Origin: Pontibacillus sp. HMF3514
GTDB lineage: Bacteria; Bacillota; Bacilli; Bacillales; BH030062
Assembly: GCF_009858175.1 (NCBI RefSeq)
Contig: NZ_CP047393.1
Location: forward strand, 2,914,001-2,978,000
Direction: 5' to 3'
DNA length: 64,000 bases
The translations under genes and the position numbers were made by a program. Each line of letters opens with the position of its first letter. The stretch's first letter is position 1. The notes under the pieces are model-generated. The model was not told where the DNA came from. It was given only the letters and a program-made list of their open reading frames with translations, and did no database searches. Positions 52,772 through 63,312 of this stretch are shown one piece after another.

Positions 52772-55594
52772 TTATTCTTTTTCTCGTGCTAAATATTCTT
52801 TAAAGCTGGCATGAGTCATATGCACTTCTCGAGGCTTACTTCCTTTTGAACCAGAAATAATCCCTTTTTCCTCCATTGTATCAATAAGTCGAGCGGCACG
52901 ATTATAACCAACTTTAAAGCGTCTTTGTAATAATGAAGCACTAGCACCATTTTGATTGATTACGAAGTCCACTGCATCTTCAAACAGCTCGTCTTCTTCC
53001 TCTTCAAAACTTGTTTGCTTCATTAACTCTTCTTGTTCAAACATATAATTTGGTGGCGCAATTTTCTTAACGTAGTTAGCAATACGTTCAATCTCATCAT
53101 CCGAAACAAAAGCACCTTGAATTCGTTGCCCTTTTCCAGATCCATTCTCTAAGAATAACATATCGCCTTTACCAAGTAATTTTTCAGCACCATTCGTATC
53201 GATAATCGTTCTTGAATCTACTTGTGATGATACGCTAAAGGCTACACGAGTTGGGATGTTTGCTTTAATTAAACCAGTAATAACATCAACAGATGGACGT
53301 TGTGTAGCTAGAAGCAAGTGCATACCACAAGCACGAGCTTTTTGAGCAATACGACAGATCGCATCTTCTACGTCCTGAGGTGAAACCATCATAAGGTCTG
53401 CTAGCTCATCAATCACAATGACCATATATGGCATCTTTTCTGCTTTACGACCTTTTTCTTTCATCTTTTCATTATAACGATCTATATCGCGAACGCCTTC
53501 TGCCACAAACTTTTCATAGCGTTCTTCCATTTCTTTCACTGCCCACTTAAGAGCTGATGTAGCTGCTTTTACATCTGTGATAACAGGTGCCACTAAATGA
53601 GGTAAATCATTGTAAGGTGCTAGTTCAACCATTTTTGGATCAATTAATAGAAACTTCACATCTTCATAGTTCGCTTTATACAACAAGCTAATTAAAATTG
53701 TATTGATACACACACTCTTACCTGAACCTGTTGCACCAGCTATTAACCCATGCGGCATTTTCTTGAGATCTGTTATAACAGGAGAACCAGCAATATCTAA
53801 GCCAAGCCCAACAGATAGTGGTGAATCGTTATCTTTAAAAGAAGGATTTTCTAAGATTTCTTGTAGACTTACTGCCTGTGCTTGTTGATTTGGAACCTCT
53901 ATGCCAATTGCATTCTTACCTGGGATAGGAGCTTCTATACGAATATCTTTAGCAGCAAGACTCAATTTAATATCATCTGCTAAGTTCGTGATTTTGCTTA
54001 CTTTCACTCCGGGTTCAGGCTGTACTTCAAAACGCGTAACAGCAGGTCCCTTCATAGCATTAACCACTTTTGCTTTAACATGAAAGTGTTGCAACGTGGT
54101 TTCTAATAATTGCATCTGATCCTCAATCCAAGCATCGTCATTCTCATCTCGGGATATCGGATCATTTAACATGTGCATCGGTGGTGTAGAATCTTTCACT
54201 ACCTCGTCAAAGGATACTTCCTCTGCCTCTTGTCCTTTGACCTCTTCTTCCTTAACAGGAGCTGGTTCTTCAGTCTTTTGCTTCCGTTCCTTAGCTTCCT
54301 CACTCGCTTTAAGATCACGGTTTCTTTTATCCCTTGGCGTCATAATTACATTAAATGGGCGTCTATTTTTTTTAGGAGAACGCTCTGGTTCTGGTGCAAT
54401 TTCTGACGGTGATTCTGGTTGTGTTTCTGATTCTCTGTCTGTCTCTAGTTCAGATTCAGGTGTTGATTCTGATTCTGTCTCTACCTCAAATTCGGATTCA
54501 GGTTCTGATTGCGGCTCTGTCTCTACCTCAAATTCGGATTCAGGTTCTGGTTGCGGATCTGTTTCTGACTCAACTTCTGATTCAGGTTCTGATTGCGGCT
54601 CTGTTTCTGACTCAACTTCTGATTCAGGTTCTGATTGCAGCTCTGTTTCTGACTCAACTTCTGATTCAGGTTCTGGTTGTGGCTCGTTTCCATTAACTAA
54701 TTCCGCATCTTCTTGCTGAGCTACTTCTTGAGCTTCTCCTTGGAAAGACTGCTCTTCGTTTATAGACTCTTCAGTCGTTTGTTCTTCAACAGGCTCTTCT
54801 TCTCCAAAATCCATAAAGAAGCTTTTCTTTTCTTCTTGATCGGACTCTGCACCTTCTTGATCTTCTTCAACCTCATAATGAGGATTTTCATGTTGTTCAT
54901 CTTCGTCGGCCTCTTCAGTCGACTCTTCTTCTTGTACACGTAAAAAAGGAACAATTTTATCGGATTGATTTATTAAATCGTGCTTGTTTACCTCGCCAGA
55001 AGACCCCGCCATTCGTTGTTCCTCAAGAATATCTCCTCCCGCTTTTTCAGAATGAGTCGATTGAAAACTTGCTTCTGGTGATTCTTCATTTTGCTTTCGT
55101 AAAAAGGCTGGGAGATCTTCTAAACTTATTGCATCTTCATCTTGCTCGGATCTACTTCCAAACCCATAGATAGGAGATGGAACGTCACTAGGAACAAAAG
55201 GATATGGCATGTCTTCTTCTGTTTCTTTTTGACTAGTATTTTCTGTATAGGATTCCTTGTAAGACGTATTGTATGATTGTGTTCCTGAATCTCTGTATTC
55301 TTTACGGTTATATGTATCTGTTTGGGAATTTTGATAAGGTTGTTTGTTGTTGTAACCTTCTTCCTGATGTTGCTTAGGTTCACTTGACCTACTTCGTTTC
55401 ATCCCTTTTTTATCATCAGGAATAACTGGAAAACGAAACTCTCCTTGCTTTGGGTATTGGTAAACCATTTTCGTTTGAAATTCGTTGTTTAGTTTCTTTC
55501 CTCCAACAGATTGTGAAGAATCGGGCAGTTCATCTTCAGTCGATGTATCTTCTTGGAGTACGTGATGTAACCATTTTTTCATTCGATTCCACAT
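52772..55594 (-). CDS. sftA: DNA translocase SftA (soluble FtsK/SpoIIIE family)
   Basis: 940 residues. No membrane helices, unlike SpoIIIE. The first ~430 residues are a disordered, highly acidic linker that includes 14-residue Glu/Ser repeats (about 305-390). Then the FtsK motor: LIAGATGSGKSVCINTILIS (Walker A), PYMVIVIDELADLMMV (Walker B), LLLATQRPSVDVITGLIKAN. The C-terminal winged-helix gamma domain is FVINQNGASASLLQRRFKVGYNRAARLID, which reads SRS/KOPS-like sequences. SftA moves DNA away from the closing septum. Matches B. subtilis ytpS/T in position and length (952). Confidence 0.96.
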   Translation of the reverse strand: MWNRMKKWLHHVLQEDTSTEDELPDSSQSVGGKKLNNEFQTKMVYQYPKQGEFRFPVIPDDKKGMKRSRSSEPKQHQEEGYNNKQPYQNSQTDTYNRKEYRDSGTQSYNTSYKESYTENTSQKETEEDMPYPFVPSDVPSPIYGFGSRSEQDEDAISLEDLPAFLRKQNEESPEASFQSTHSEKAGGDILEEQRMAGSSGEVNKHDLINQSDKIVPFLRVQEEESTEEADEDEQHENPHYEVEEDQEGAESDQEEKKSFFMDFGEEEPVEEQTTEESINEEQSFQGEAQEVAQQEDAELVNGNEPQPEPESEVESETELQSEPESEVESETEPQSEPESEVESETDPQPEPESEFEVETEPQSEPESEFEVETESESTPESELETDRESETQPESPSEIAPEPERSPKKNRRPFNVIMTPRDKRNRDLKASEEAKERKQKTEEPAPVKEEEVKGQEAEEVSFDEVVKDSTPPMHMLNDPISRDENDDAWIEDQMQLLETTLQHFHVKAKVVNAMKGPAVTRFEVQPEPGVKVSKITNLADDIKLSLAAKDIRIEAPIPGKNAIGIEVPNQQAQAVSLQEILENPSFKDNDSPLSVGLGLDIAGSPVITDLKKMPHGLIAGATGSGKSVCINTILISLLYKANYEDVKFLLIDPKMVELAPYNDLPHLVAPVITDVKAATSALKWAVKEMEERYEKFVAEGVRDIDRYNEKMKEKGRKAEKMPYMVIVIDELADLMMVSPQDVEDAICRIAQKARACGMHLLLATQRPSVDVITGLIKANIPTRVAFSVSSQVDSRTIIDTNGAEKLLGKGDMLFLENGSGKGQRIQGAFVSDDEIERIANYVKKIAPPNYMFEQEELMKQTSFEEEEDELFEDAVDFVINQNGASASLLQRRFKVGYNRAARLIDTMEEKGIISGSKGSKPREVHMTHASFKEYLAREKE
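54428..54685 (-). repeat. In-frame 42-bp tandem repeats in sftA
   Basis: Encodes five successive 14-residue units of the form (E/D)PQ(S/P)EPESE(V/F)E(S/V)ET plus a partial sixth (ESESTPESELET). The DNA repeat unit is 42 bp with a few differences per unit, so copy number is likely to vary between strains. Confidence 0.85.
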
Positions 55595-55769
55595 CAATGC
55601 TCACTCTCTCTATTAAAATATTGAATACACCTATTTTAACAGTTTTTTTAGGATTTTGGGAAAGTAGAGGTGTGCTATAAAGGAAAATCCCTCTTTAGGT
55701 GGATATAGATTTAGGGTTTTATAGACCAATCATAGAATGAACTATGCAATCATTGTTTTTCTTATGGAA

Positions 55770-56377
55770 TTATTCAGCTAAATGGCAGTAATATCGAATA
55801 AGCTGGTGCGGAGTGGTTCCGTTGCTTTTATGGAGTGCGGCGGGCTGGGAAACGGGCTGCTTTCCCCGGACGAACGATCGAGCCTCCTCATCCGCTACGC
55901 TTCTTGCGGGGTCTCGCTCGCCCGTTTTTCCGGAGGAGTCAGCCCGTTTCCCAGCCCACCTTAGCCGAATGATGATTAACGGAACCACAGCGATATTAAG
56001 AAGACGATGCTTAAGGACATTTGTTCCGCTAATGTCTTTTTAATGATCTTTTTGAAGAGCTTACGGACATTCATCCCGTTATTTGCTCCAAATCATCTTT
56101 AAAAAGCCCATTTTGTCACAAATAAGGTACCATATGTCCGCAAGGGTTAGAACTCATACAACTAGGGTCCGTTAACCTCCACATCCTTAAGGGGTGAAGG
56201 AAACGGCAAACTCCCGCGGTAGAAAGGGCGACCGAGACCCCGCAGGAACGAAGTGACGAGGAGGCTCGGACGGTCTTCCGCAGGAGTATTGCCGTTTCAC
56301 TGAACCCCTAACTCTCATAAAAGCAACGGACTGCTCTCAACTTATCTCGATTCCAAGTCTTCCAGATAAGAGGGCTT
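55770..56377 (+). repeat. Composite palindromic element, copy 6 (L-A-B-R, subfamily I)
   Basis: Left end TTATTCAGCTAAATGGCAG. Unit A stem GCGGGCTGGGAAACGGGCTG / CAGCCCGTTTCCCAGCCCAC, centre with ACGGACAT motifs (for example near 56013 and 56062), unit B with GCGGTAGAAAGGGC and CCGCAGGAG arms. Centre is shared with copies 1 and 2, although unit A is closer to that of copies 3 and 7. Lies between the sftA start and the ytpR terminator. Confidence 0.9.
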
Positions 56378-56437
56378 TAATGGAACATGTAATCAAGAAG
56401 ATATCTCTAATCCCCCCCTATATATAGCTAAAAAATA

Positions 56438-56472
56438 AAAAAAGCCCGCGATGATAAAACATCGCGGGCTTC
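56438..56472 (-). terminator. Terminator of ytpQ-ytpR
   Basis: Stem AAAGCCCGCGATG / CATCGCGGGCTT (56441-56453 with 56460-56472) with T-run on the minus strand. Confidence 0.92.
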
Positions 56473-56479
56473 CTCAATA

Positions 56480-57088
56480 TTATTGTTCAAATGGCTGACC
56501 AACTTCATAACTATCTTCAAGTACAAGAATTCCTTTTTCTTTAGGAGCATTTGGTAAACCAAGTTCTTTTGCTGAACAGATCATGCCATTAGAAGGTACG
56601 CCACGTAATTCAGTTGCTTTAATTTCCATTCCACTTGGCATAACTGCACCCACTTTAGCCACTACTACTTTTTGTCCTGCATCTACGTTAGGTGCACCAC
56701 ACACGATTTGCAGTAACTCGTCTCCTACATCAACTTTACATACGCTAAGCTTATCAGCGTTTTCGTGCTGATCCTTCTCTTTCACATAACCAACAACAAA
56801 TTTTGGAGAAAGATCAATATCAAGCTTGTCATCTAGTTCGTTTTTTTGAAAAACCTCTTGAATTTCCTTAAGAAAATCTTCTGTTAGGGTAATCGCCCCA
56901 TTTTCTTGAAGGTTGAAATAGGCAGATGCTTGAAAAATGTTATAACCCAAAGTGTGTCCACTCTCACTATTCGTAATCTTAACAACATCACCATGTTTTT
57001 CATGCTGAACATCGTCACGATCTTCCCCTTTTTGTAATGGAAAGATGAGTACATCCCCTATTCCTGAATGGTTATAATACACTTGCAT
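56480..57088 (-). CDS. ytpR: tRNA-binding domain protein YtpR
   Basis: 202 residues. An N-terminal DUF4479-like domain (about 1-80) is followed by an EMAP/Trbp111-type tRNA-binding OB fold: [53 protein letters not shown]... ending with [16 protein letters not shown]. This fold resembles the N-terminus of bacterial phenylalanyl-tRNA synthetase beta. Function unknown. Starts 22 bases after the ytpQ stop and ends at a strong terminator. Confidence 0.94.
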   Translation of the reverse strand: MQVYYNHSGIGDVLIFPLQKGEDRDDVQHEKHGDVVKITNSESGHTLGYNIFQASAYFNLQENGAITLTEDFLKEIQEVFQKNELDDKLDIDLSPKFVVGYVKEKDQHENADKLSVCKVDVGDELLQIVCGAPNVDAGQKVVVAKVGAVMPSGMEIKATELRGVPSNGMICSAKELGLPNAPKEKGILVLEDSYEVGQPFEQ

Positions 57089-57110
57089 AAGCTATGACTT
57101 CCTTTCTCCG

Positions 57111-57926
57111 CTATTCTTGATTTTTATCTTTTGGTTTATTTTTGGCTAAAATAAAGATCGGTTCTAACTGCTTATCCTCATATAGAAATGGTAAAGAAGT
57201 AATTGGTACGCGACCTTCAGCAAAGAACTTCATTGTCATTTGAGCTAAAATATCGTACCCCATATCATTTTGAATATCAGCAAAAATACACACATCTCCA
57301 TGTGGGACAGCTACTGCTAATTCTCCAACACTCTTCGCCTTCATTTCTTCAAGTAAAGCTTCGTTCAATATACGTGATGAATCATAACCATCATTTGATG
57401 AAACAAAATAAAATGTATTGCCTGCAACATCATCTTGTTTCATGTTCTGATCTAATGAGCGTACATTAAACCTCGCAATTTCTCGGATTCGATCTTGGTC
57501 CCAACCTTGCTCCTGGAGCATTTCTTCATCAATTAACCGATATGATTTCCCTAAATCTAATGCATAATAAATACGCGTTTCAGCTGTATGCTCATCTGTA
57601 ACAAGCGGCTTTCCTTCGTTAGATTCTGTCGGGAATGATGCAGCTCGAATTACAGGGATGATACTCTTTTCTTTACCTACTAGATCATGCGTCTCATTCA
57701 TGATTTTAAGAGCTTCTTCAATATGCTCTTCTAACTCATCAAGAGCAGCATCCTGTTTCTGTTCGTATTTCGAAATGATACCTGGCAGAGAAATTTCAAT
57801 ACCTTTTTGTGTATCCTTCCATTCTATACGATAAATATCTTTGTCTCGATTAAAAGAAGTACGCCATTCTGGGTTCTGAAGACGCTCGTCCAATAATCGT
57901 TTCATTTTAATACTTGTCATCTTCAT
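57111..57926 (-). CDS. ytpQ: DUF1444 protein YtpQ
   Basis: 271 residues (270 in B. subtilis) from [16 protein letters not shown], with GGAGG nine bases upstream; the longer frame to 57965 lacks this. Conserved segments include [22 protein letters not shown] and [16 protein letters not shown]. No recognised catalytic motif. Forms an operon with ytpR downstream; separated from ytpP by a terminator hairpin. Confidence 0.92.
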   Translation of the reverse strand: MKMTSIKMKRLLDERLQNPEWRTSFNRDKDIYRIEWKDTQKGIEISLPGIISKYEQKQDAALDELEEHIEEALKIMNETHDLVGKEKSIIPVIRAASFPTESNEGKPLVTDEHTAETRIYYALDLGKSYRLIDEEMLQEQGWDQDRIREIARFNVRSLDQNMKQDDVAGNTFYFVSSNDGYDSSRILNEALLEEMKAKSVGELAVAVPHGDVCIFADIQNDMGYDILAQMTMKFFAEGRVPITSLPFLYEDKQLEPIFILAKNKPKDKNQE

Positions 57927-58002
57927 TTCCTTTTTCCTCCTTTTCTGTTTGAAGGAAACGTTCACGTAGCTATTTTAGCATGAATTGAATTGGATAAAAA
58001 GC

Positions 58003-58029
58003 AAGCCTTGCTACTACCTAACAAGGCTT
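58003..58029 (-). terminator. Terminator after ytpP
   Basis: Minus strand AAGCCTTG, 11-base loop, CAAGGCTT, then GCTTTTTATCC. Modest stem; some read-through to ytpQR is possible. Confidence 0.65.
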
Positions 58030-58039
58030 TTATTAACAA

Positions 58040-58357
58040 TTAGGAACATAAACCTTCCATAAAGTTCTCAATTTCCTCTTTTGTCTTACGATCCTTACTT
58101 ACAAATCGTCCAACTTCTTCGCCATCATGAAAGGCTACGAAGCTTGGAATACCAAAGACGCCTAAATCTCCGCAAAGCTCTATGAAATCATCACGGTCCA
58201 CATAAACGAATTGGTACGTATCATATTTTTCTTCTATTTCTGGTAGAAATGGTTCTATAACACGGCAATCTGGACACCAATCAGCTGAAAACATGAAAAT
58301 CGTTTTACCTGACTGGGATAATTCTTGATATTCTTCTATTGATTGTAAAGTTTTCAT
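58040..58357 (-). CDS. ytpP: Thioredoxin-like protein YtpP
   Basis: 105 residues, thioredoxin fold with active site SADWCPDCRVIEPF (CPDC in place of CGPC) and the cis-Pro loop FGIPSFVAF. Known in Bacillus as a thioredoxin-like disulfide reductase. AAGGAGGATATT precedes the ATG and overlaps the stop codon region of the EIIC-like gene (15-base gap), so the two are co-translated. Confidence 0.94.
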   Translation of the reverse strand: MKTLQSIEEYQELSQSGKTIFMFSADWCPDCRVIEPFLPEIEEKYDTYQFVYVDRDDFIELCGDLGVFGIPSFVAFHDGEEVGRFVSKDRKTKEEIENFMEGLCS

Positions 58358-58372
58358 GGATAAATATCCTCC

Positions 58373-59410
58373 TTAATACTCGATCTTTAAATCTCCTGGC
58401 TGAATCCAACCTTTTTTCCTAAACCATTCCGATAATAGCAAAGTTATAACAAGAGGACCAACGATGTGCAATCCCATAATCGCCCAAAAGATTTCCCAGG
58501 AAAAGCCCATCTGTTGAAAGGTCATGATTTGACCTACAAATCCACTTGTTCCCATACCTCCACCAGGTGCGTTATTTACCATTTTTAGCCAGACTGAAGC
58601 AAATGGTGCTAGAACTGCCCCAGCAATTGTGGGTGGTAAGATCAAAAGCGGTTTTCGGATAACATTGGCTACTTGAAGCATAGAGGTACCGATTCCTTGA
58701 GCAATCCAGCCTCCTATTCCATTATCGCGATAGCTCATCGTTGCAAAACCAATCATTTGTGCAGCACAACCGACTGTCGCTGCCCCCGCTGCAATCCCAC
58801 TTAAATCCAACATTAAAGCAATTGCTAAACTCGAGATCGGTGCGGTTAAAGCCCATCCCATAAGGACTGCAACCAAGATCCCCATAATAAATGGTCGCTG
58901 ATTTGTAGCCCATTCAATTATATCTCCAAATGCAAGCATAAAGGCATTTACAGAAGGACTAATTAAAACGCCTACTAAATATCCGACCAAAATTGTAATA
59001 AATGGTGTAAGAATGATATCAATTCTAGTTTGTTTACTTACCAGCTTCCCTATTTCAATGGAAAGAAGTGCAGCTATGTAACTTCCTGCTGGACCACCAC
59101 CAATTTCAGCACTAAAAGCTCCGCTAAAGAGAGCAGCAAACACAACGAGAGGTGGTGCTTTTAATCCATAGGCAATCGCTACGCCAATGGCACCTCCCCA
59201 TACCTTTTTTTCCATTGCAAACGAGCCCATCTCGATAAGAGGTTGAAATCCAATTTCTTGGCCAATGGTTTTAACAATTAAACCTATAATAAGTGATGAA
59301 AATAGCCCTAAAGCCATATAACTTAAGGCTGTTATAAAGTATTCTTTTGCAGATAAAGTGACTCCTTGTTTATCTAAAAACTTCTTTATAGATGAAGTAT
59401 CTTGAGTCAT
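58373..59410 (-). CDS. EIIC-like membrane protein (PTS_EIIC_2 family)
   Basis: 345 residues with about nine hydrophobic segments. GAGGG is seven bases before the chosen ATG (MTQDTSS); the ATG six bases upstream touches it. Motifs include VWGGAIGVAIAYGLKAPPLVVFAALFSG, GGGPAGSYIAAL and NAPGGGMGTSGFVGQ. It resembles stand-alone PTS IIC proteins that lack IIA and IIB partners, so sugar phosphorylation is unproven. No PTS genes nearby; it is coupled to ytpP instead. Confidence 0.8.
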   Translation of the reverse strand: MTQDTSSIKKFLDKQGVTLSAKEYFITALSYMALGLFSSLIIGLIVKTIGQEIGFQPLIEMGSFAMEKKVWGGAIGVAIAYGLKAPPLVVFAALFSGAFSAEIGGGPAGSYIAALLSIEIGKLVSKQTRIDIILTPFITILVGYLVGVLISPSVNAFMLAFGDIIEWATNQRPFIMGILVAVLMGWALTAPISSLAIALMLDLSGIAAGAATVGCAAQMIGFATMSYRDNGIGGWIAQGIGTSMLQVANVIRKPLLILPPTIAGAVLAPFASVWLKMVNNAPGGGMGTSGFVGQIMTFQQMGFSWEIFWAIMGLHIVGPLVITLLLSEWFRKKGWIQPGDLKIEY

Positions 59411-59702
59411 AAGCATTCCCTCTTTCTTTTATTAGGTGCCTGATTTTATCATAACCAATTCAAAATGCTTCCTCAATCGTTAGTTGTTATCCACTCAAAC
59501 TCTTTTATCTATTTTAACTCATTCTATTAAGGTTTAAATATTGATGTCGAAATAAAAATTAGACCTATCCTTTTTCCACTTAGATTCAGTCGACAAAAAT
59601 CCCGAAACGCAATTGTAATCCTACATATTTAGTTCTATAATTAATAGATAAATTAACAATTTTTTAATTATTTAGTCATATCTCATAAGAGATAGAGGAC
59701 GC

Positions 59703-61934
59703 ATGCAAGAAATTTTTAACACTTCATTCTTTCAAAGGGGGACTTTCATCTTGAGATCGATACGTAATCGAGTACGCTTAATGCTAGTTTTATCCTTATC
59801 TAGTTTAATTGTCCTAATTGGTTTTTCATTCTATTTTTTAACTGAACAAAAGAAAATGGCTGAAGCACAGGAAAATGTGCAACAAGCACTCCACCAAAGT
59901 GATGACATTAAATACACTGTCTCGTTAACAAGAAATGCAGAAAAGACATTCTTTAATGATCCATCCATAGAAAATGGAGAAGCGATGAGAGAGGCAATCC
60001 AAAACTTACAGGAAAAGGCTTCGAAATACGCTAAAGAGAATCAGAATTATCCTGAAATCTCCAAGTCTTTCAATTCTATCAAAGAAAGTGCCGTAGCTTA
60101 TGAAGAACAACTGGATCCACTAATTGGCATGTATGATATTGTGGGCTTTTCTGAAAATGAAGGCATGTACAAACGAATCAACGATACAGTTGACTCGTTT
60201 TACGCGATTGTTGAAAAAGCAAGCAACCCTGACCTAAGTAACGCTTTTATTCAATTAAAGCTAGTACAAGAAGACTACTTGAAATCTGGTAGTGAAGAAG
60301 ACATGAATAAGTTCAACTCGATATCCAATGAAATGCGTGATCTAGTTAGTGATGCTGATCTACCTTCTGAAGATACGAGTAACTTTAACATGAACCTACT
60401 TAAGTTTAAGCAAAACCTGAATACCATAACAAATACCAAACTTCAGGCTAGCAACCTTACTAGTACGTTTAGTGAAATTGCTAGTAACATTACAAATCAA
60501 GCAACTTCCGTAACCGTTAGCGCCAATGCGAAAAGTAGTGCAATGCAAGAAGAAGCAGAAGCGACCAATCAAAAAACGGTTACGATGCTACTCATTATTA
60601 GTGGTATTGCTATCGTATTACTGCTTGGTACCGGAATATTCTTAATCCGTTCCATTAGTCGCTCTATTAAGAGTCTTAAAGAAGGTGCAGAAATTATCGG
60701 TAACGGAAATCTATCCTACCGTGTGGAATTAAAAACAAAAGATGAAATGGCTGAGTTAGCTACAACCTTTAACAATATGGCCGATCGAATGCAAAGTTCA
60801 CTTTTAAAGGTTAATCATGCATCAAACGTTCTTTCTTCTTCATCCTCTAACCTTGCTGCGGTTTCTCAGCAAACAACAGCACAGTCACAAGAGGTAAGTG
60901 AAGCCATTAATCAAGTAGCAGTTGGTTCTCAAGAACAAGCAAGTCAGATTGAAGAAAGTACGAAGTTGATTGAAGACGTTTCTGGAGCAATTAAACGTAC
61001 AGATGATTACGCTAATGAAATTTCTGAGTCACTTTCTTCTGCAAAAAATGATGGTGAAGCTGGAATTGAAACCGTGAACGAGCTTCAAGAAACATCAGAT
61101 TCCTTTATTGGTTTAGCATCTCATCTAACAAATGAGGTACAACAAGCAACCGAACAATCAAGAAAAATTAATCAAATTGTTTCGACCATCCAAGAAATTG
61201 CTGACAACACTAATCTCTTAGCACTAAACGCAGCAATCGAATCTGCCCGTGCAGGTGAATCAGGCCGAGGTTTTGCCGTAGTTGCTGATGAAGTAAGAAA
61301 GTTAGCTGAACGATCAAAACAAGAAGCACAGGAAATTTATCAGCTTGTTAATGGAATGTCTGAGCAAATGTCTTCTTTATCTGAGGAAGCTGATAAATTC
61401 CATACCTATCAAGAAACACAATCAGAGTCTGTTAATAAAACAAAAGAAGCGTTTGACCGCATCGCAGGCCATGTAACAAGCATGAACAGCCAAATCACTA
61501 ATGTAAAACAAGCTGTAAGCGAAGTAGGTGGATTTAACAACGACCTTAAAACTAAGCTTCATGAAATCAGCGTGATCTCAGAGGAGTCAGTCGCAACAGC
61601 AGAAGAAGTAGCAGCTTCTTCTGAAAACCAGCTACAAGCTATTTCTCAAGTGAATTCATCAGCAATGGACCTTCAAAACCTATCCCAAGAACTTGATGAA
61701 GAAGTAAGTCAATTTGAATTGGGTGACGAGGAACAATCCGAAGAGCCTACAATCACTTTAGCTGATGATGAGCCATATACAGAAGAGCTTTCAGATGAAG
61801 AAACGGATTACGAAGAAAAGCTAGATGAAGAACATGATTATAATGATGAATACGATAAAAATGATTATTATGATGAAGTTGCTAGCTCTTCTGAGGAAGA
61901 TGAGATCTTAGATAATGATTTAGACGAAGATTAA
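59703..61934 (+). CDS. Methyl-accepting chemotaxis protein with acidic tail
   Basis: 743 residues from ATG 59703 (GAGG close upstream); TTG at 59751, with GGGGG nine bases before it, is an alternative that would begin [11 protein letters not shown]. Membrane helix 1 at ~27-46, helical extracytoplasmic sensor to ~288, helix 2 at ~290-314, HAMP domain, then the signalling hairpin tip [21 protein letters not shown]. The ~65 C-terminal residues are almost entirely acidic ([20 protein letters not shown]) and contain no NWETF-type receptor-tether. Signals to CheA/CheW. Ligand unknown. Single gene. Confidence 0.95.
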   Translation: MQEIFNTSFFQRGTFILRSIRNRVRLMLVLSLSSLIVLIGFSFYFLTEQKKMAEAQENVQQALHQSDDIKYTVSLTRNAEKTFFNDPSIENGEAMREAIQNLQEKASKYAKENQNYPEISKSFNSIKESAVAYEEQLDPLIGMYDIVGFSENEGMYKRINDTVDSFYAIVEKASNPDLSNAFIQLKLVQEDYLKSGSEEDMNKFNSISNEMRDLVSDADLPSEDTSNFNMNLLKFKQNLNTITNTKLQASNLTSTFSEIASNITNQATSVTVSANAKSSAMQEEAEATNQKTVTMLLIISGIAIVLLLGTGIFLIRSISRSIKSLKEGAEIIGNGNLSYRVELKTKDEMAELATTFNNMADRMQSSLLKVNHASNVLSSSSSNLAAVSQQTTAQSQEVSEAINQVAVGSQEQASQIEESTKLIEDVSGAIKRTDDYANEISESLSSAKNDGEAGIETVNELQETSDSFIGLASHLTNEVQQATEQSRKINQIVSTIQEIADNTNLLALNAAIESARAGESGRGFAVVADEVRKLAERSKQEAQEIYQLVNGMSEQMSSLSEEADKFHTYQETQSESVNKTKEAFDRIAGHVTSMNSQITNVKQAVSEVGGFNNDLKTKLHEISVISEESVATAEEVAASSENQLQAISQVNSSAMDLQNLSQELDEEVSQFELGDEEQSEEPTITLADDEPYTEELSDEETDYEEKLDEEHDYNDEYDKNDYYDEVASSSEEDEILDNDLDED

Positions 61935-61951
61935 CAACATAGAGACTAAAC

Positions 61952-61986
61952 AAAAGCGCCCTCCCTTACTGGGAGAGCGCTTTTTT
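61952..61986. terminator. Bidirectional terminator after the chemoreceptor gene
   Basis: AAAAGCGCCCTCCC pairs with GGGAGAGCGCTTTT (one mismatch), A-run left and T-run right. Confidence 0.9.
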
Positions 61987-61990
61987 AAAA

Positions 61991-62542
61991 CTATTCTGAT
62001 TCTGTATCTGTCGTGGAATAAGCTATGGAACGTACAATTTTCATCATTTCGTGCGCATCATCTTTTAAATCATTCTTGTCCGTTTCAGTAGTCATCTTAA
62101 CGCCACCAACACCAACCTGAAGCTCATATGATTCATCATTTAACTGAATAATACGAAGGTATCCAAATCGCTCATCATTACTAAAGGTTTCGATCATCTT
62201 GATGTCTTTAGCTTGTTTAGCAGACTTATAAAAGGTATCACTTTCAAGCTTTTCAAAAGGGTTATAAAATAGAATATACCCTTGTTCATCTTCTCTAAGT
62301 ATAAGATTATTTGCTGAATTAGACACGATCTCCATCGTTTCAGGCATATACAAAGATATGCTTTCTAATTCTCTCGTAAACGGAACTTCTTCCTTGTTAA
62401 AAGCCTCTTTTGCTGCAGATTTTGCATTTTGCATGGCTTGTTTCTCTGATACAAAGAACCCTGACAAGAACAAAATCAGCAGGACAGCAATGGCTACACT
62501 TACTAAGCCGACTAAAAGCCATTTTGGATTAAACTGTTTCAA
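61991..62542 (-). CDS. Membrane-anchored hypothetical protein
   Basis: 183 residues: N-terminal membrane helix (WLLVGLVSVAIAVLLILFLSGFF) followed by an extracytoplasmic region with SISLYMPETMEIVSNSANNLIL and YILFYNPFEKLESDTFYK. No recognised domain. Single gene, divergent from ytoQ. Sequence quality and codon use look like an ordinary conserved Bacillaceae gene, but no function can be proposed. Confidence 0.72.
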   Translation of the reverse strand: MKQFNPKWLLVGLVSVAIAVLLILFLSGFFVSEKQAMQNAKSAAKEAFNKEEVPFTRELESISLYMPETMEIVSNSANNLILREDEQGYILFYNPFEKLESDTFYKSAKQAKDIKMIETFSNDERFGYLRIIQLNDESYELQVGVGGVKMTTETDKNDLKDDAHEMMKIVRSIAYSTTDTESE

Positions 62543-62768
62543 TGCGACTCTCCCCCTGCTTCCATCTTAAACAAGTGTCTCTTTTTAATCTTCTATATCT
62601 ATCATACTATGAGATTGTCATTTGACAAGGATCGATTTTATATGTTTTTAAAAATTCATATTCTCATTGCAGGTTAAACGTATTCACTGCCCTAGATATC
62701 CGTTTATGCTAAACTTAATAAGGGAAAGAATTAACAGATTTTGTTTCCGTTAGAGGAGGAATATCATT

Positions 62769-63209
62769 ATGGAGCTAACTGTCTATCTTGCAGGACAAAT
62801 TCATGATTCTTGGAGAGATGATGTAAAAGCAAAAGCAAGACAAAAAGATTTACCCTTACACTTTGTAGGACCTCAAGAACAGCATGATCGATCTGATTCA
62901 GTTGGAGAAGATATTTTAGGGGAACAACCTAACCATGTCTATCGTGATGACGCTGCTTCAAGCATTAATAATTTACGTACACAAGTGTTAATGCAAAAAT
63001 CTGATGTTGTTATCGCTTTGTTTGGAGACAAATACAAACAATGGAACACAGCAATGGATGCAAGTACTGCATTAACAATGGGCAAGCCAGTTATATTGGT
63101 TCGTCCAGAATCTTTACACCACCCATTAAAAGAGTTATCGAATAAAGTAAATGTGACAGTAGAGACGATTGATCAGGCTTTAGATGTCATTTCTTATATT
63201 TTTGAGTAG
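62769..63209 (+). CDS. ytoQ: YtoQ family protein
   Basis: 146 residues. Highly characteristic YtoQ sequence: VYLAGQIHDSWRDDVKAKA, FVGPQEQHDRSDSVGEDILG, QKSDVVIALFGDKYKQWNTA and VRPESLHHPLKELSNK. The fold appears related to nucleoside 2-deoxyribosyltransferases (YLAG start), but function is unproven. AGAGGAGG precedes the ATG. Followed by a terminator and composite element 7. Confidence 0.95.
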   Translation: MELTVYLAGQIHDSWRDDVKAKARQKDLPLHFVGPQEQHDRSDSVGEDILGEQPNHVYRDDAASSINNLRTQVLMQKSDVVIALFGDKYKQWNTAMDASTALTMGKPVILVRPESLHHPLKELSNKVNVTVETIDQALDVISYIFE

Positions 63210-63239
63210 TCCTTTTTACAAATTACATTAAATGATTTT

Positions 63240-63274
63240 GAAGACGGAATCAAAAATGATTTCGTCTTCTTTTT
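63240..63274 (+). terminator. Terminator of ytoQ
   Basis: GAAGACGGAATCA pairs with TGATTTCGTCTTC (one mismatch), followed by TTTTT. Confidence 0.88.
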
Positions 63275-63312
63275 ATTTCAAGAACAAATGATGGCGAAGT
63301 CCTATATTAAAG

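Noticed and set aside
54171-54719. Ser/Asp-rich open frame opposite sftA
   Set aside because: Antisense reading of the 42-bp Glu/Ser repeats; resembles serine-aspartate repeat proteins only because of the repeat complement. No ribosome site or signal peptide.
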